A stretch of DNA of 64,000 nt, from contig JAFTWA010000019.1 in NCBI GenBank assembly GCA_017465565.1, positions 1 through 64,000 of the forward strand. The letters run 5' to 3'. The DNA is from Tyzzerella sp. Lineage in GTDB: Bacteria > Bacillota > Clostridia > Lachnospirales > Lachnospiraceae. Within the stretch, counting starts at the first letter, position 1. Every line of letters starts with the position of its first letter. Below the pieces are notes generated by a model. That model did no database searches, was not told the DNA's origin, and worked only from the letters and a program-made list of their open reading frames with translations. Below are positions 33,430-40,121 of the stretch, one piece after another. The position numbers were made by a program, and so were the translations under genes.

Positions 33430-33612
33430 CTATTTGTTAATGATTGGTGATATAACAGGCTTTCCTTCCCTGTCAAGAAGCGGTGTTAGACCGCCTGCAT
33501 ATCCGCCCTGCTGAAACAGATAATTGACACCTGTTTCCGTATCTACCCAGATTTCCGTTACATTCATTGTTCCCTGTCTATATATCATTTCAAATCTTTT
33601 TTTCTCTTTCAT
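33430..33612 (-). CDS. DUF6440-like small protein
   Basis: A 60-aa protein, MKEKKRFEMIYRQGTMNVTE then IWVDTETGVNYLFQQGGYAG and LTPLLDREGKP, the full-length pattern of the small DUF6440 family of Firmicutes, with a WV-D-x-ETGV-x-Y motif. Function unknown. It lies between the PspC gene and a decayed DUF6054 gene. Confidence 0.75.
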   Translation of the reverse strand: MKEKKRFEMIYRQGTMNVTEIWVDTETGVNYLFQQGGYAGGLTPLLDREGKPVISPIINK

Positions 33613-33625
33613 TATTTTGTACCTC

Positions 33626-33867
33626 CTACAAAATCTCTCTCAATTTGTCTAAAAAGGCTTCCTCACCCCAGGTATTCACTTTGAAGAAAAGTGCCTGACT
33701 GCCACCGGCGTAACTGTAACGCTCAAATACTCTGACACTGCATCTCCGCTGTAAAAATCACTGGAATCCTCCAAAGCTGCCGACATGCTGCCGTTTAAAA
33801 TGCCATTTTCAATCTTCTTTACTATCTGGTTAAAGTCACCTGTTAATGTTCTTTCTAGTTTTGCCAT
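33626..33867 (-). pseudogene. Frameshifted and shortened DUF6054 gene
   Basis: The first frame reads MAKLERTLTGDFNQIVKKIE then NGILNGSMSAALEDSSDFYS, a DUF6054 N-terminus. Near 33730 the reading continues in another frame as SVRVFERYSYAGGSQALFFK then VNTWGEEAFLDKLREIL and stop, the family C-terminus. Besides the frameshift, about 25 residues between ERYS and GGSQ that relatives have are missing. The nominal intact ORF (33676-33867) therefore ends in nonsense. Confidence 0.7.
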
Positions 33868-33883
33868 AATCCTTTCCCCTTCG

Positions 33884-34303
33884 TTACACCGTTTTTGCTT
33901 TTAACTGTGCCAATACACCTGAAACTGACTGAATGGCATCCCTTACCTGAACCTTTGCATCTTGAATCTTTGTCTGTACCAGGTAATCTGCAATAATTCC
34001 GTCAAAAAAGAAGTCTGCAAAGGATAGGAACCCGCCTATATCAAGCTGCAGGTTGTAAGTCCCGTTCACATCCCGTAATTCCTTTTGGAATATGGTTAGA
34101 TTACGCTTTGCGTCTTCCATATAGGAAGATGCTTCATTCATTTTGTTGTGCTTTGCAATTCCAGAAATAAGTCCACCGCCAAAAATATCCCAAAGCCCCC
34201 AGTTGCTTGCACTAGCAAGCTTCTCTTCTGCTTTTCTAAGGCTTTTGAGCGCTCTTTCCCCTGCCTGAATTGCTTCGTTGATTTCTCTCATTTCGTTTGT
34301 CAT
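33884..34303 (-). CDS. Conserved hypothetical protein, first gene after the riboswitch
   Basis: A 139-aa soluble protein, mostly helical: MTNEMREINEAIQAGERALK then SLRKAEEKLASASNWGLWDI, a glycine patch FGGGLISGIAKHNKM, and a C-terminal helix VQVRDAIQSVSGVLAQLKAK. Probably a coiled-coil protein. It is the first gene downstream of the manganese riboswitch-like leader and starts the envelope operon; relatives I recall are found beside DUF6054 genes. Function unknown. Confidence 0.7.
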   Translation of the reverse strand: MTNEMREINEAIQAGERALKSLRKAEEKLASASNWGLWDIFGGGLISGIAKHNKMNEASSYMEDAKRNLTIFQKELRDVNGTYNLQLDIGGFLSFADFFFDGIIADYLVQTKIQDAKVQVRDAIQSVSGVLAQLKAKTV

Positions 34304-34351
34304 ACTTTCTTCCTCTCTTTCCGCAAGTTCCTTGTGGCAAATGAGGGAAAT

Positions 34352-34475
34352 AAAAAAAGACTTTCACTATGACACTTGCCACAATAAAAGTCTTGCTATC
34401 TCATTTGTTCCGGATACCACATCGGTATCGAATGTCGGTTGCAAATCCGCCTAGGACGTTTCGCTACTCCCTTTT
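34352..34475 (-). promoter_or_regulatory. yybP-ykoY-like (manganese) riboswitch with terminator
   Basis: On the minus strand the aptamer runs from AAAAGGGAGTAGC (34475) to AGCAAGACTTTTATTG (34382). GGGAGTAGC and AGCAAGAC are the two conserved Mn2+-binding loops of the yybP-ykoY class, and AAAAG/CTTTT closes P1. Between them are hairpins CGG/CCG and ATACC/GGTAT. The 3' P1 strand AAGACTTT can instead pair with AAAGTCTT followed by T7 (34352-34395), a terminator that excludes P1, giving a textbook on-switch. The first gene begins 49 bases later. Confidence 0.75.
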
Positions 34476-34487
34476 ATGTACAAGGTA

Positions 34488-34516
34488 AAGATAACATATT
34501 TGTGTGTCACTGTCAA
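34488..34516 (-). promoter_or_regulatory. Promoter of the riboswitch-led envelope operon
   Basis: Minus-strand -35 TTGACA (34511-34516), 17-nt spacer, -10 TATCTT (34488-34493). The start point would lie only a few bases before the riboswitch aptamer. Confidence 0.75.
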
Positions 34517-34525
34517 TAGTCCTTC

Positions 34526-34555
34526 AAAAACTGACTTTCCCCTCTCTTGTGTCAG
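34526..34555 (-). terminator. Terminator of the SanA/YdcF-like gene
   Basis: CTGAC and GTCAG flank a 15-nt loop and are followed by TTTTTG on the minus strand, immediately after the stop codon at 34552 and before the operon promoter at 34488-34516. Confidence 0.6.
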
Positions 34556-35226
34556 TCGTTTGTAATATCGCCGTCCCCGTGTATGTCGATGAAATCGCCC
34601 AGATAAGTCGGTTCCGGTTTTACAATTGTTGTGACAAAATCTTTGGCTCTTGCTAATACTTCGCGCAAATCCCTCATAGATTGTCCGGCATAGATATGAT
34701 AATCGGAAGCCACGCCATAGGCTTCGATTCCAAGTTTGTCTGCTATGTAAAGCGCCCGGTACAAATGGTATTCCTGTGTAATGATTACCATCTTCTTGAC
34801 ACCAAACACTTCCTTTGCTCTGTATATGCTTTCGTATGTCGAAAATCCGGCGTGATCCATAAACACATTTGCTGAATCTATGCTTTCATCTATCGCATAC
34901 TGTTTCATTGTCTCTACTTCGTTATAATCCGTTCTGCCATGGTCGCCACTCATCAGTAATTTATCAGCCGCGCCAAGCTCATATAATTCCACGCCACGCT
35001 GCAGTCTGTCCCTGAGCATATGACTTGGTTCTCCGCTTTCTTTTACCTGACACCCCAATACCAGTATGCAGTCTGCTTCTCCTTCAGGCACGCTGTCCGA
35101 TTCTACAATTCTGTCTTTAACTGTATGCTTGACATGTGCGTTGATTCCAAGAAGAATACCCAAACTTACCACACCCAGACAAATGCAAATGATGAGGATT
35201 CGTTTTATAATCTTACGTATTTTCAT
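34552..35226 (-). CDS. SanA/YdcF/ElyC family (DUF218) membrane protein
   Basis: A 224-aa protein with one N-terminal membrane helix (about 9-28) and a DUF218 domain (about 50-205): ADCILVLGCQVKESGEPSHM, LRDRLQRGVELYELGAADKL, SGDHGRTDYNEV, and VIITQEYHLYRALYIADKLG. SanA-type proteins act in cell-envelope integrity and vancomycin tolerance. It is monocistronic, with its own terminator. Confidence 0.88.
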   Translation of the reverse strand: MKIRKIIKRILIICICLGVVSLGILLGINAHVKHTVKDRIVESDSVPEGEADCILVLGCQVKESGEPSHMLRDRLQRGVELYELGAADKLLMSGDHGRTDYNEVETMKQYAIDESIDSANVFMDHAGFSTYESIYRAKEVFGVKKMVIITQEYHLYRALYIADKLGIEAYGVASDYHIYAGQSMRDLREVLARAKDFVTTIVKPEPTYLGDFIDIHGDGDITND

Positions 35227-35334
35227 TATTTATACCCCACATAACACCTATCAAATCAACGTATTATTAATAACATTTTAGTATGGTAAAGCACTGATGT
35301 CAACTTAACAATATCTTAAGAGGTTTTAGATAAA

Positions 35335-35373
35335 AACAGTGCCACGAACCATTCTTTTGGTTGTAGCACTGTT
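35335..35373 (-). terminator. Terminator of the sigma/membrane protein operon
   Basis: On the minus strand AACAGTGC and GCACTGTT, with an inner AACC/GGTT pairing, form a long stem followed by TTTTATC, about 50 bases after the stop at 35422. Confidence 0.75.
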
Positions 35374-35421
35374 GAACACTTATTTACAATACGTCAAGTA
35401 ACTTAAAATCTTTCCTGACAC

Positions 35422-36336
35422 TCAACTATCTAATACTTTTACTAAATTTTCAAATACCTTCTCATCCATTTTCACACATACACCATTGATACCATCAAAA
35501 TTAACATATCCGCCTTCAAAGAGTCTCAAATGAATTACCATACCATTCTCCATCTCAAAGAAAAGATGATATATCTCTTTGCTGTCATAGACACTGGTTT
35601 CCCCTTCTTCCAAAGGAATGTCTGACAATCGCATAAATTCTGCTGTTTTTAAAGCTTCTACAAAAGATTCCACTTCCTCTGTGTGTCCTTCCAATGGAAT
35701 CGGTTCTCCGATGCTATTATACCAGTCATAGCGAGTCTGATATTTTACACTAGCATAGTTTTCAGAGAGATGTAATCTTTCTTCAAAAAGTTCTGAGCCG
35801 TATTTCAAAGTAATACCATTGTTGTTGACATAGGTTGCAATGGAGTTGTCTTCGTTTTTCATGCAGAGCATAAAAGAAGGAGCATATCCATTTACAGAAT
35901 AGAAATCACCTTTTACGCTTCCGGCAAAATCTACATACCCATCCTTGGCAGTCCACTCATCTATCGTTCCGATTGATGTTCCAAGATAGTCACCAATGAG
36001 AGAATCCGCATTATAAAGGAATTCATCGTGTACATAGACACGACCTTGATAAATAAAGAACGGAATCATATCTGCTTCACTATTTGAACCAAAAGAAACA
36101 TTTATCTGTGGTATCGTTACGCCGTTCTCGTCTACCACAATGCCTGGTTGTTCAGATTGCTGTGGCTGACTCTGCCAGATAAATATACCAATTACCAGAC
36201 AAAGGCAGGCAGCTACAGCTCCCCAACGTAACCAGATTCGGGCTTTTTTCTTAGTTTTTACAGCATAATCCGCTGCTTCTGCAATATGCTTGTCACTAAT
36301 ATTAGTAACTGCATCAGAAATTATTTTTCTTTTCAT
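35422..36336 (-). CDS. Single-pass membrane protein paired with a sigma factor (probable anti-sigma)
   Basis: A 304-aa protein with a 37-residue cytoplasmic N-terminus (ITEAADYAVKTKKK-like), a membrane helix (about 38-54, WGAVAACLCLVIGIFIWQ) and an outer domain of about 240 residues. The start overlaps the sigma gene stop by 4 bases. The pairing and topology are those of an anti-sigma factor, as at 1437-2333. The outer domain has no motif I recognise. Confidence 0.7.
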   Translation of the reverse strand: MKRKIISDAVTNISDKHIAEAADYAVKTKKKARIWLRWGAVAACLCLVIGIFIWQSQPQQSEQPGIVVDENGVTIPQINVSFGSNSEADMIPFFIYQGRVYVHDEFLYNADSLIGDYLGTSIGTIDEWTAKDGYVDFAGSVKGDFYSVNGYAPSFMLCMKNEDNSIATYVNNNGITLKYGSELFEERLHLSENYASVKYQTRYDWYNSIGEPIPLEGHTEEVESFVEALKTAEFMRLSDIPLEEGETSVYDSKEIYHLFFEMENGMVIHLRLFEGGYVNFDGINGVCVKMDEKVFENLVKVLDS

Positions 36337-36911
36337 ACAGTAATCCCTTCTTTCAATAAAAACTTTCGAAGTTTTTCCCGCATACGGGAAAGACGCATTG
36401 TTACATTGTGGTTACTCATATGGAACATTGCTGCAATATCTGAAACAGAGTCTGCATACCAATAGCGGCGTACAAACATAACCCGGTTATCCCTATCCAA
36501 AGAATCCAGAAAATCATCCAGATACTTTGCCAGCTCGTTTGCACTTATCTCCTCTTCAACTGAATGCGAGGACGAAATGCAATTTTCCAACTCCTCCAAT
36601 GCAATATCATAGAAACTGTTACGTTTTAATGCCGTGTTGGAATGATATTTTTTTATGGAAAGATTGCGAACAATTCTACAAATATAAGTGAGCAATGGAT
36701 TTGGATTTTGAGGTGGTATTGTATTCCATGCTCCTAGATATGCATCGTTTACGCATTCTTCTGCATCTAACCGATTGTTCAGGATATTGACAGCTACTTT
36801 GTTGCAAAGAGCTCCATATTTTTTCGATAGTTCCATGATTGCCTGTTCCGAGCGCTCATAGAACAATTCAATAATTTTACTATCGTCCACGTATATCACC
36901 TTCCTTTCCAC
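36333..36911 (-). CDS. Sigma-70 family RNA polymerase sigma factor (ECF type)
   Basis: A 192-aa protein. Region 2 (about 20-90) carries LYERS-like FYERSEQAIMELSKKYGALC and LDAEECVNDAYLGAWNTIPP; region 4 (about 130-185) carries DRDNRVMFVRRYWYADSVSD and IAAMFHMSNHNVTMRLSRMR. It resembles the group of Clostridial sigma factors coupled to a single-pass membrane protein. First gene of the two-gene unit, likely autoregulated. Confidence 0.88.
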   Translation of the reverse strand: MERKVIYVDDSKIIELFYERSEQAIMELSKKYGALCNKVAVNILNNRLDAEECVNDAYLGAWNTIPPQNPNPLLTYICRIVRNLSIKKYHSNTALKRNSFYDIALEELENCISSSHSVEEEISANELAKYLDDFLDSLDRDNRVMFVRRYWYADSVSDIAAMFHMSNHNVTMRLSRMREKLRKFLLKEGITV

Positions 36912-36980
36912 CTCATCTATATACTACGGATTTGAAACAAAATATCACTATTCATTTTTCATATTTCTAGATTTGTATAA

Positions 36981-37016
36981 AAATACCACAAAAGCATAAA
37001 ACTCTTGTGGCATATT
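36981..37016. terminator. Bidirectional terminator between DUF3267 and sigma genes
   Basis: CCACAA and TTGTGG stems with a 13-nt loop, TATTTTTAT following on the minus strand and CATATTTTAT on the plus strand. It lies past the stop of the DUF3267 gene (37068). Confidence 0.55.
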
Positions 37017-37067
37017 TTATGGTTTAAGTTTCCTTTTAAGTCATTTCATTTTATCCGTCTTTTGTGC

Positions 37068-37631
37068 TTACGGCATATACCACCAGGAATTAAAACCATA
37101 CAGATATGTACGTGCTCCTCTTGGCATCTGCCTTAATGCATTAAACACATTGAAATAGTCTCCTGCGCCCATAGGAATTGAAAACGCACCGATACATCCC
37201 AGCAACTTCCATTGAGGATGTATTAAAAATACAGCAAACGGTATAAATCCGAATATAAGGTTTGGAAGCATTGACATGAATATGTACCTTGCTTTGCTCA
37301 TATCCTCTGGACCAACCACAAATAGCATGCCATCTTTTCGATTTGTGTACAAATACACATCCCCTTTGAAGCATACTGCGTGCAGTAATTCATGTGGAAA
37401 AGCCAATAATAAAGAAATAGCACATCCCCAAAAACTAAATGCGTCACTGCCACCCCACATCACCAAAACTGTTATCGTAATAAAATACATTGCAAGTGCC
37501 AGTCCATTTGCAATCAACCCTAGTTTTTTCGGGTCTTCCGGTTCTCTGAATTTTGTTGCTCCCGGCTTATGTTCGCCGTGTGGTAATGATGAGGTATCGC
37601 CATTAAATTTTGCTCTATAATGCAGTCTCAT
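37068..37631 (-). CDS. DUF3267 family membrane protein (zinc-metalloprotease-like)
   Basis: A 187-aa protein starting MRLHYRAKFNGDTSSLPHGE, with four membrane helices. Helix 2 contains FPHELLHAVCF, an HExxH-type zinc site; the typical DUF3267 pattern of HELLHA followed by further helices and a C-terminal NALRQMP is present. The family is a distant relative of M50 proteases; substrate unknown. A TTG two codons upstream (37637) is an alternative start. Confidence 0.85.
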   Translation of the reverse strand: MRLHYRAKFNGDTSSLPHGEHKPGATKFREPEDPKKLGLIANGLALAMYFITITVLVMWGGSDAFSFWGCAISLLLAFPHELLHAVCFKGDVYLYTNRKDGMLFVVGPEDMSKARYIFMSMLPNLIFGFIPFAVFLIHPQWKLLGCIGAFSIPMGAGDYFNVFNALRQMPRGARTYLYGFNSWWYMP

Positions 37632-37704
37632 ATTCAATGAATCCCCTTATACTCTCATTTTCCTTTTTTTAATAAATTAATATATCTCTCAAGATTACTT
37701 GTTC

Positions 37705-37809
37705 TTATTTATTTGTGACACAATGACCTCGGCTGATAAGTGCCACAAAAATCCACTCTGTGATAACAACTGCTAATCCTATCAATACTGATTTCTATAT
37801 AGTTTTCAT
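37705..37809 (-). pseudogene. Small membrane protein gene with an in-frame amber stop at codon 5
   Basis: GGAAGGAG precedes ATG AAA ACT ATA TAG; after the TAG the same frame stays open as KSVLIGLAVVITEWIFVALI then SRGHCVTNK and stop. That is a 34-residue single-helix protein broken by one stop codon near the start. Either a point mutation or, less likely, a readthrough signal. Confidence 0.5.
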
Positions 37810-37835
37810 ACTTTTTCTCCTTCCTCCCTGTTATA

Positions 37836-38795
37836 TTAAACTCGTTTCAGCATTCTCCGGTACACAGGCATATTTTTTTCTGCTTGCGTCACAACTTCTA
37901 ATTTACCGTCTTCAATCATTTTTTCTATCCGCAGATGTATCAAACTGTCGCTTATTTCAAGCTGATACTTTCCCAGTACCTTCCCTATTAGCCGTGCTTC
38001 ATTAAATATCTCTTCGCTTGCCGCTATCTCTCTTTGAATATAATAATCATATATATTCTCTGATACACTTGCCAATCTTCCATTTAGTTCCGCACGTAAC
38101 ATCGCATTCTCCTGCTGCAATTCTTTCCACTGAATCGCACACATCTTGACATATATCTCTGATACCTGCTCCTGCAATGAAACATATTGACTCCATTCTT
38201 CTGCACTGACATTTCCCCAACTACCTTTTTGTGAAATCGTACCTTTCTCCTTTTCTTCGTATTCTGGCATTTTCACAACATAGATAGTTGGATTCATACA
38301 CTTGTAAAACTGTCGCAGCCAATTCATGAACCAATACATTCCGCAAAGTTCATCCGGATTGCTACTATACCAAATGCGTATCGGCTCTCCTTCTTTCAGA
38401 CGCCCGGCAATGATGTTCAAACTATCCTCTACGCAATTAATCTTTTCCTGCACATGCTCATTCTCAAAATCTGGATAACATTGCGCACAAAGCATTTCCA
38501 ACACGGTCTGCCTTTTGTCTCTGGGTACATCTTCTGATATGTCGCCTATACTCAGTGCAAGTGCAAAGCAGAACACATCTGCCGGACTACCGCCAAGTGG
38601 CACTGCTCTCTCCCATGCTTCACGTTCCTTACACTCAAATTCCTGCTTCGCTTTTTCGATTTCTTCCTTTGTCGCCTGTCTTCCATCAGAGTGTCCAATG
38701 AAAACCGTGCTGACGCCTCGATATTTCCCTTTTCCGTAATGCTGCGCTACTTTCAAACTTCCGCCAGCACTCTCGTTAAATACAACTTCAATCAT
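37836..38795 (-). CDS. DUF1835/DUF3658 domain protein
   Basis: A 319-aa soluble protein starting MIEVVFNESAGGSLKVAQHY. The N-terminal DUF1835 (about 1-135, with PLGGSPADVFCFALALSIGD and IRIWYSSNPDELCGMYWFMN) and a C-terminal DUF3658-type winged helix region (about 270-319, EISDSLIHLRIEKMIEDGKL) are in the usual order for the family. Function unknown. The start lies next to a remnant of another gene and uses AAGGTAAGGACC as ribosome binding site. Confidence 0.8.
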   Translation of the reverse strand: MIEVVFNESAGGSLKVAQHYGKGKYRGVSTVFIGHSDGRQATKEEIEKAKQEFECKEREAWERAVPLGGSPADVFCFALALSIGDISEDVPRDKRQTVLEMLCAQCYPDFENEHVQEKINCVEDSLNIIAGRLKEGEPIRIWYSSNPDELCGMYWFMNWLRQFYKCMNPTIYVVKMPEYEEKEKGTISQKGSWGNVSAEEWSQYVSLQEQVSEIYVKMCAIQWKELQQENAMLRAELNGRLASVSENIYDYYIQREIAASEEIFNEARLIGKVLGKYQLEISDSLIHLRIEKMIEDGKLEVVTQAEKNMPVYRRMLKRV

Positions 38796-38805
38796 AACTT
38801 GGTCC

Positions 38806-38955
38806 TTACCTTATTTTCTCAATCTTCTTTCCGGTCTTTTTTTCTATGAAACTTCGGAACGCTTCTACTGTTCCACCAGACAAACTCTGTTTATCATAGA
38901 CCTGGGCATGACTGGAACTAAATATAAACACAAAATATTCTTCTGTCCTTCCGTC
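38806..38955 (-). pseudogene. C-terminal fragment of an unidentified gene, YcxB-like pattern
   Basis: An open stretch reads DGRTEEYFVFIFSSSHAQVY then DKQSLSGGTVEAFRSFIEKK and TGKKIEKIR before a stop. The pattern of aromatic strands followed by EAFRSFIEKKTGKK resembles the end of YcxB-like proteins. There is no start codon, so it is a leftover fragment. Confidence 0.4.
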
Positions 38956-39032
38956 ATGTCGCAATTGTCAAAACAAACGCATCCGTCAAGTCTTGCGTCT
39001 TCCCCTTTAGTCTTCCTTTCGGATGACCATTT

Positions 39033-39129
39033 TTAATCTAGTCCGCTCAGTATATTTCCTTCTTTGTCATAAATAGCCTCATTCCCATCCGATAATTTAG
39101 AAGTGATATCCTTGCGTGCAATTTCCTTT
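39033..39129 (-). pseudogene. C-terminal fragment related to the protein at 32295-33212
   Basis: Reads KEIARKDITSKLSDGNEAIY then DKEGNILSGLD and stop. The intact protein at 32295 has KEIDRKDITSKLVDD and, at its very end, GIYDKDGNLLNEFE. The fragment joins these two parts directly, so about 60 residues between them are missing. It is a decayed paralogue. The flanking 77 bases hold nothing recognisable. Confidence 0.6.
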
Positions 39130-39200
39130 CCCTATATTTCTCACACGGACTTTTTATTGAGTCTATTATACCATACCTAATAGAAAATGAATACTTAGAC

Positions 39201-40121
39201 TCAGATATTCGTATCCTTGATAATGTATTTCGGACGTTTCTTTGTCTCCAGATATGTCTTCGACAAATACTGTCCTATAATCCCAATACACAATAGCTGA
39301 ATTCCGCCAATCAAAAATATAATACACACCATACTTGGCCATCCCGCAACCGGATCACCAAAAGCAAGCGTGCGGACAACGATAAACAGAATCATTGCAA
39401 ACGCTAAAAGGCAAAATATAATTCCAAACATAGAGGCCAGGACAAGCGGTACCGTGGAGAATGCAATAATGCCTTCCAGCGAGTACAAAAAGAGTTTCCA
39501 AAAGTTCCACTTCGTTTCACCTGCCACCCGTTCTACATTTTCATATTCCAGCCATTTTGTTTGAAAGCCTACCCATCCGAATATTCCTTTCGAAAAACGA
39601 TTGTATTCCTTCATAGAAACAATGGCATCTTTCATCTGCGCTGTCATAAGGCGATAATCTCTTGCACCGTCCACAATATCTACATCTGAAATTTTGTTGA
39701 TAACCTTATAAAACATACGCGCAAAGAAACTCCGTATAGGCGGCTCTCCTTTTCTGGTCACACGCCTTGTAGCAACCGAATCATATCCCTGATTTATATA
39801 TTTCATCATTTCAGGTAACAGCCTCGGTGGGTCCTGAAGGTCTGCATCCATCATAACGACATAATCTCCGCTTGCCTTTGAAAATCCGGCGTAGATTGCT
39901 GATTCTTTTCCAAAGTTCCGAGAGAAAGAAATATATTTTACTCTGCTATCCTTCTCACGCAATTCTTTAATAATCGCCAACGTGTTGTCCCTAGAACCAT
40001 CATTTACAAATATAAATTCGAACTCATGATTCATTTCTTCTGAAACGGAACACATTTCATTATAAAATAATCCAATGGATTCCTGTTCGTTATAACATGG
40101 TATTACAACTGATATCTTCAT
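39201..40121 (-). CDS. GtrB/CsbB-like family 2 glycosyltransferase
   Basis: A 306-aa protein starting MKISVVIPCYNEQESIGLFY. The GT-A fold has the DADLQDPPRLLPEM metal/substrate motif (about 93-106) and the RRVTRKGEPPIRSFFARMFY stretch typical of bactoprenol glycosyltransferases; two C-terminal membrane helices (about 230-290) follow. It should move a sugar from UDP-sugar to undecaprenyl phosphate on the inner face of the membrane. It overlaps the YfhO-GtrA gene by 4 bases and completes a three-part lipid-linked glycosylation system with it. Confidence 0.88.
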   Translation of the reverse strand: MKISVVIPCYNEQESIGLFYNEMCSVSEEMNHEFEFIFVNDGSRDNTLAIIKELREKDSRVKYISFSRNFGKESAIYAGFSKASGDYVVMMDADLQDPPRLLPEMMKYINQGYDSVATRRVTRKGEPPIRSFFARMFYKVINKISDVDIVDGARDYRLMTAQMKDAIVSMKEYNRFSKGIFGWVGFQTKWLEYENVERVAGETKWNFWKLFLYSLEGIIAFSTVPLVLASMFGIIFCLLAFAMILFIVVRTLAFGDPVAGWPSMVCIIFLIGGIQLLCIGIIGQYLSKTYLETKKRPKYIIKDTNI

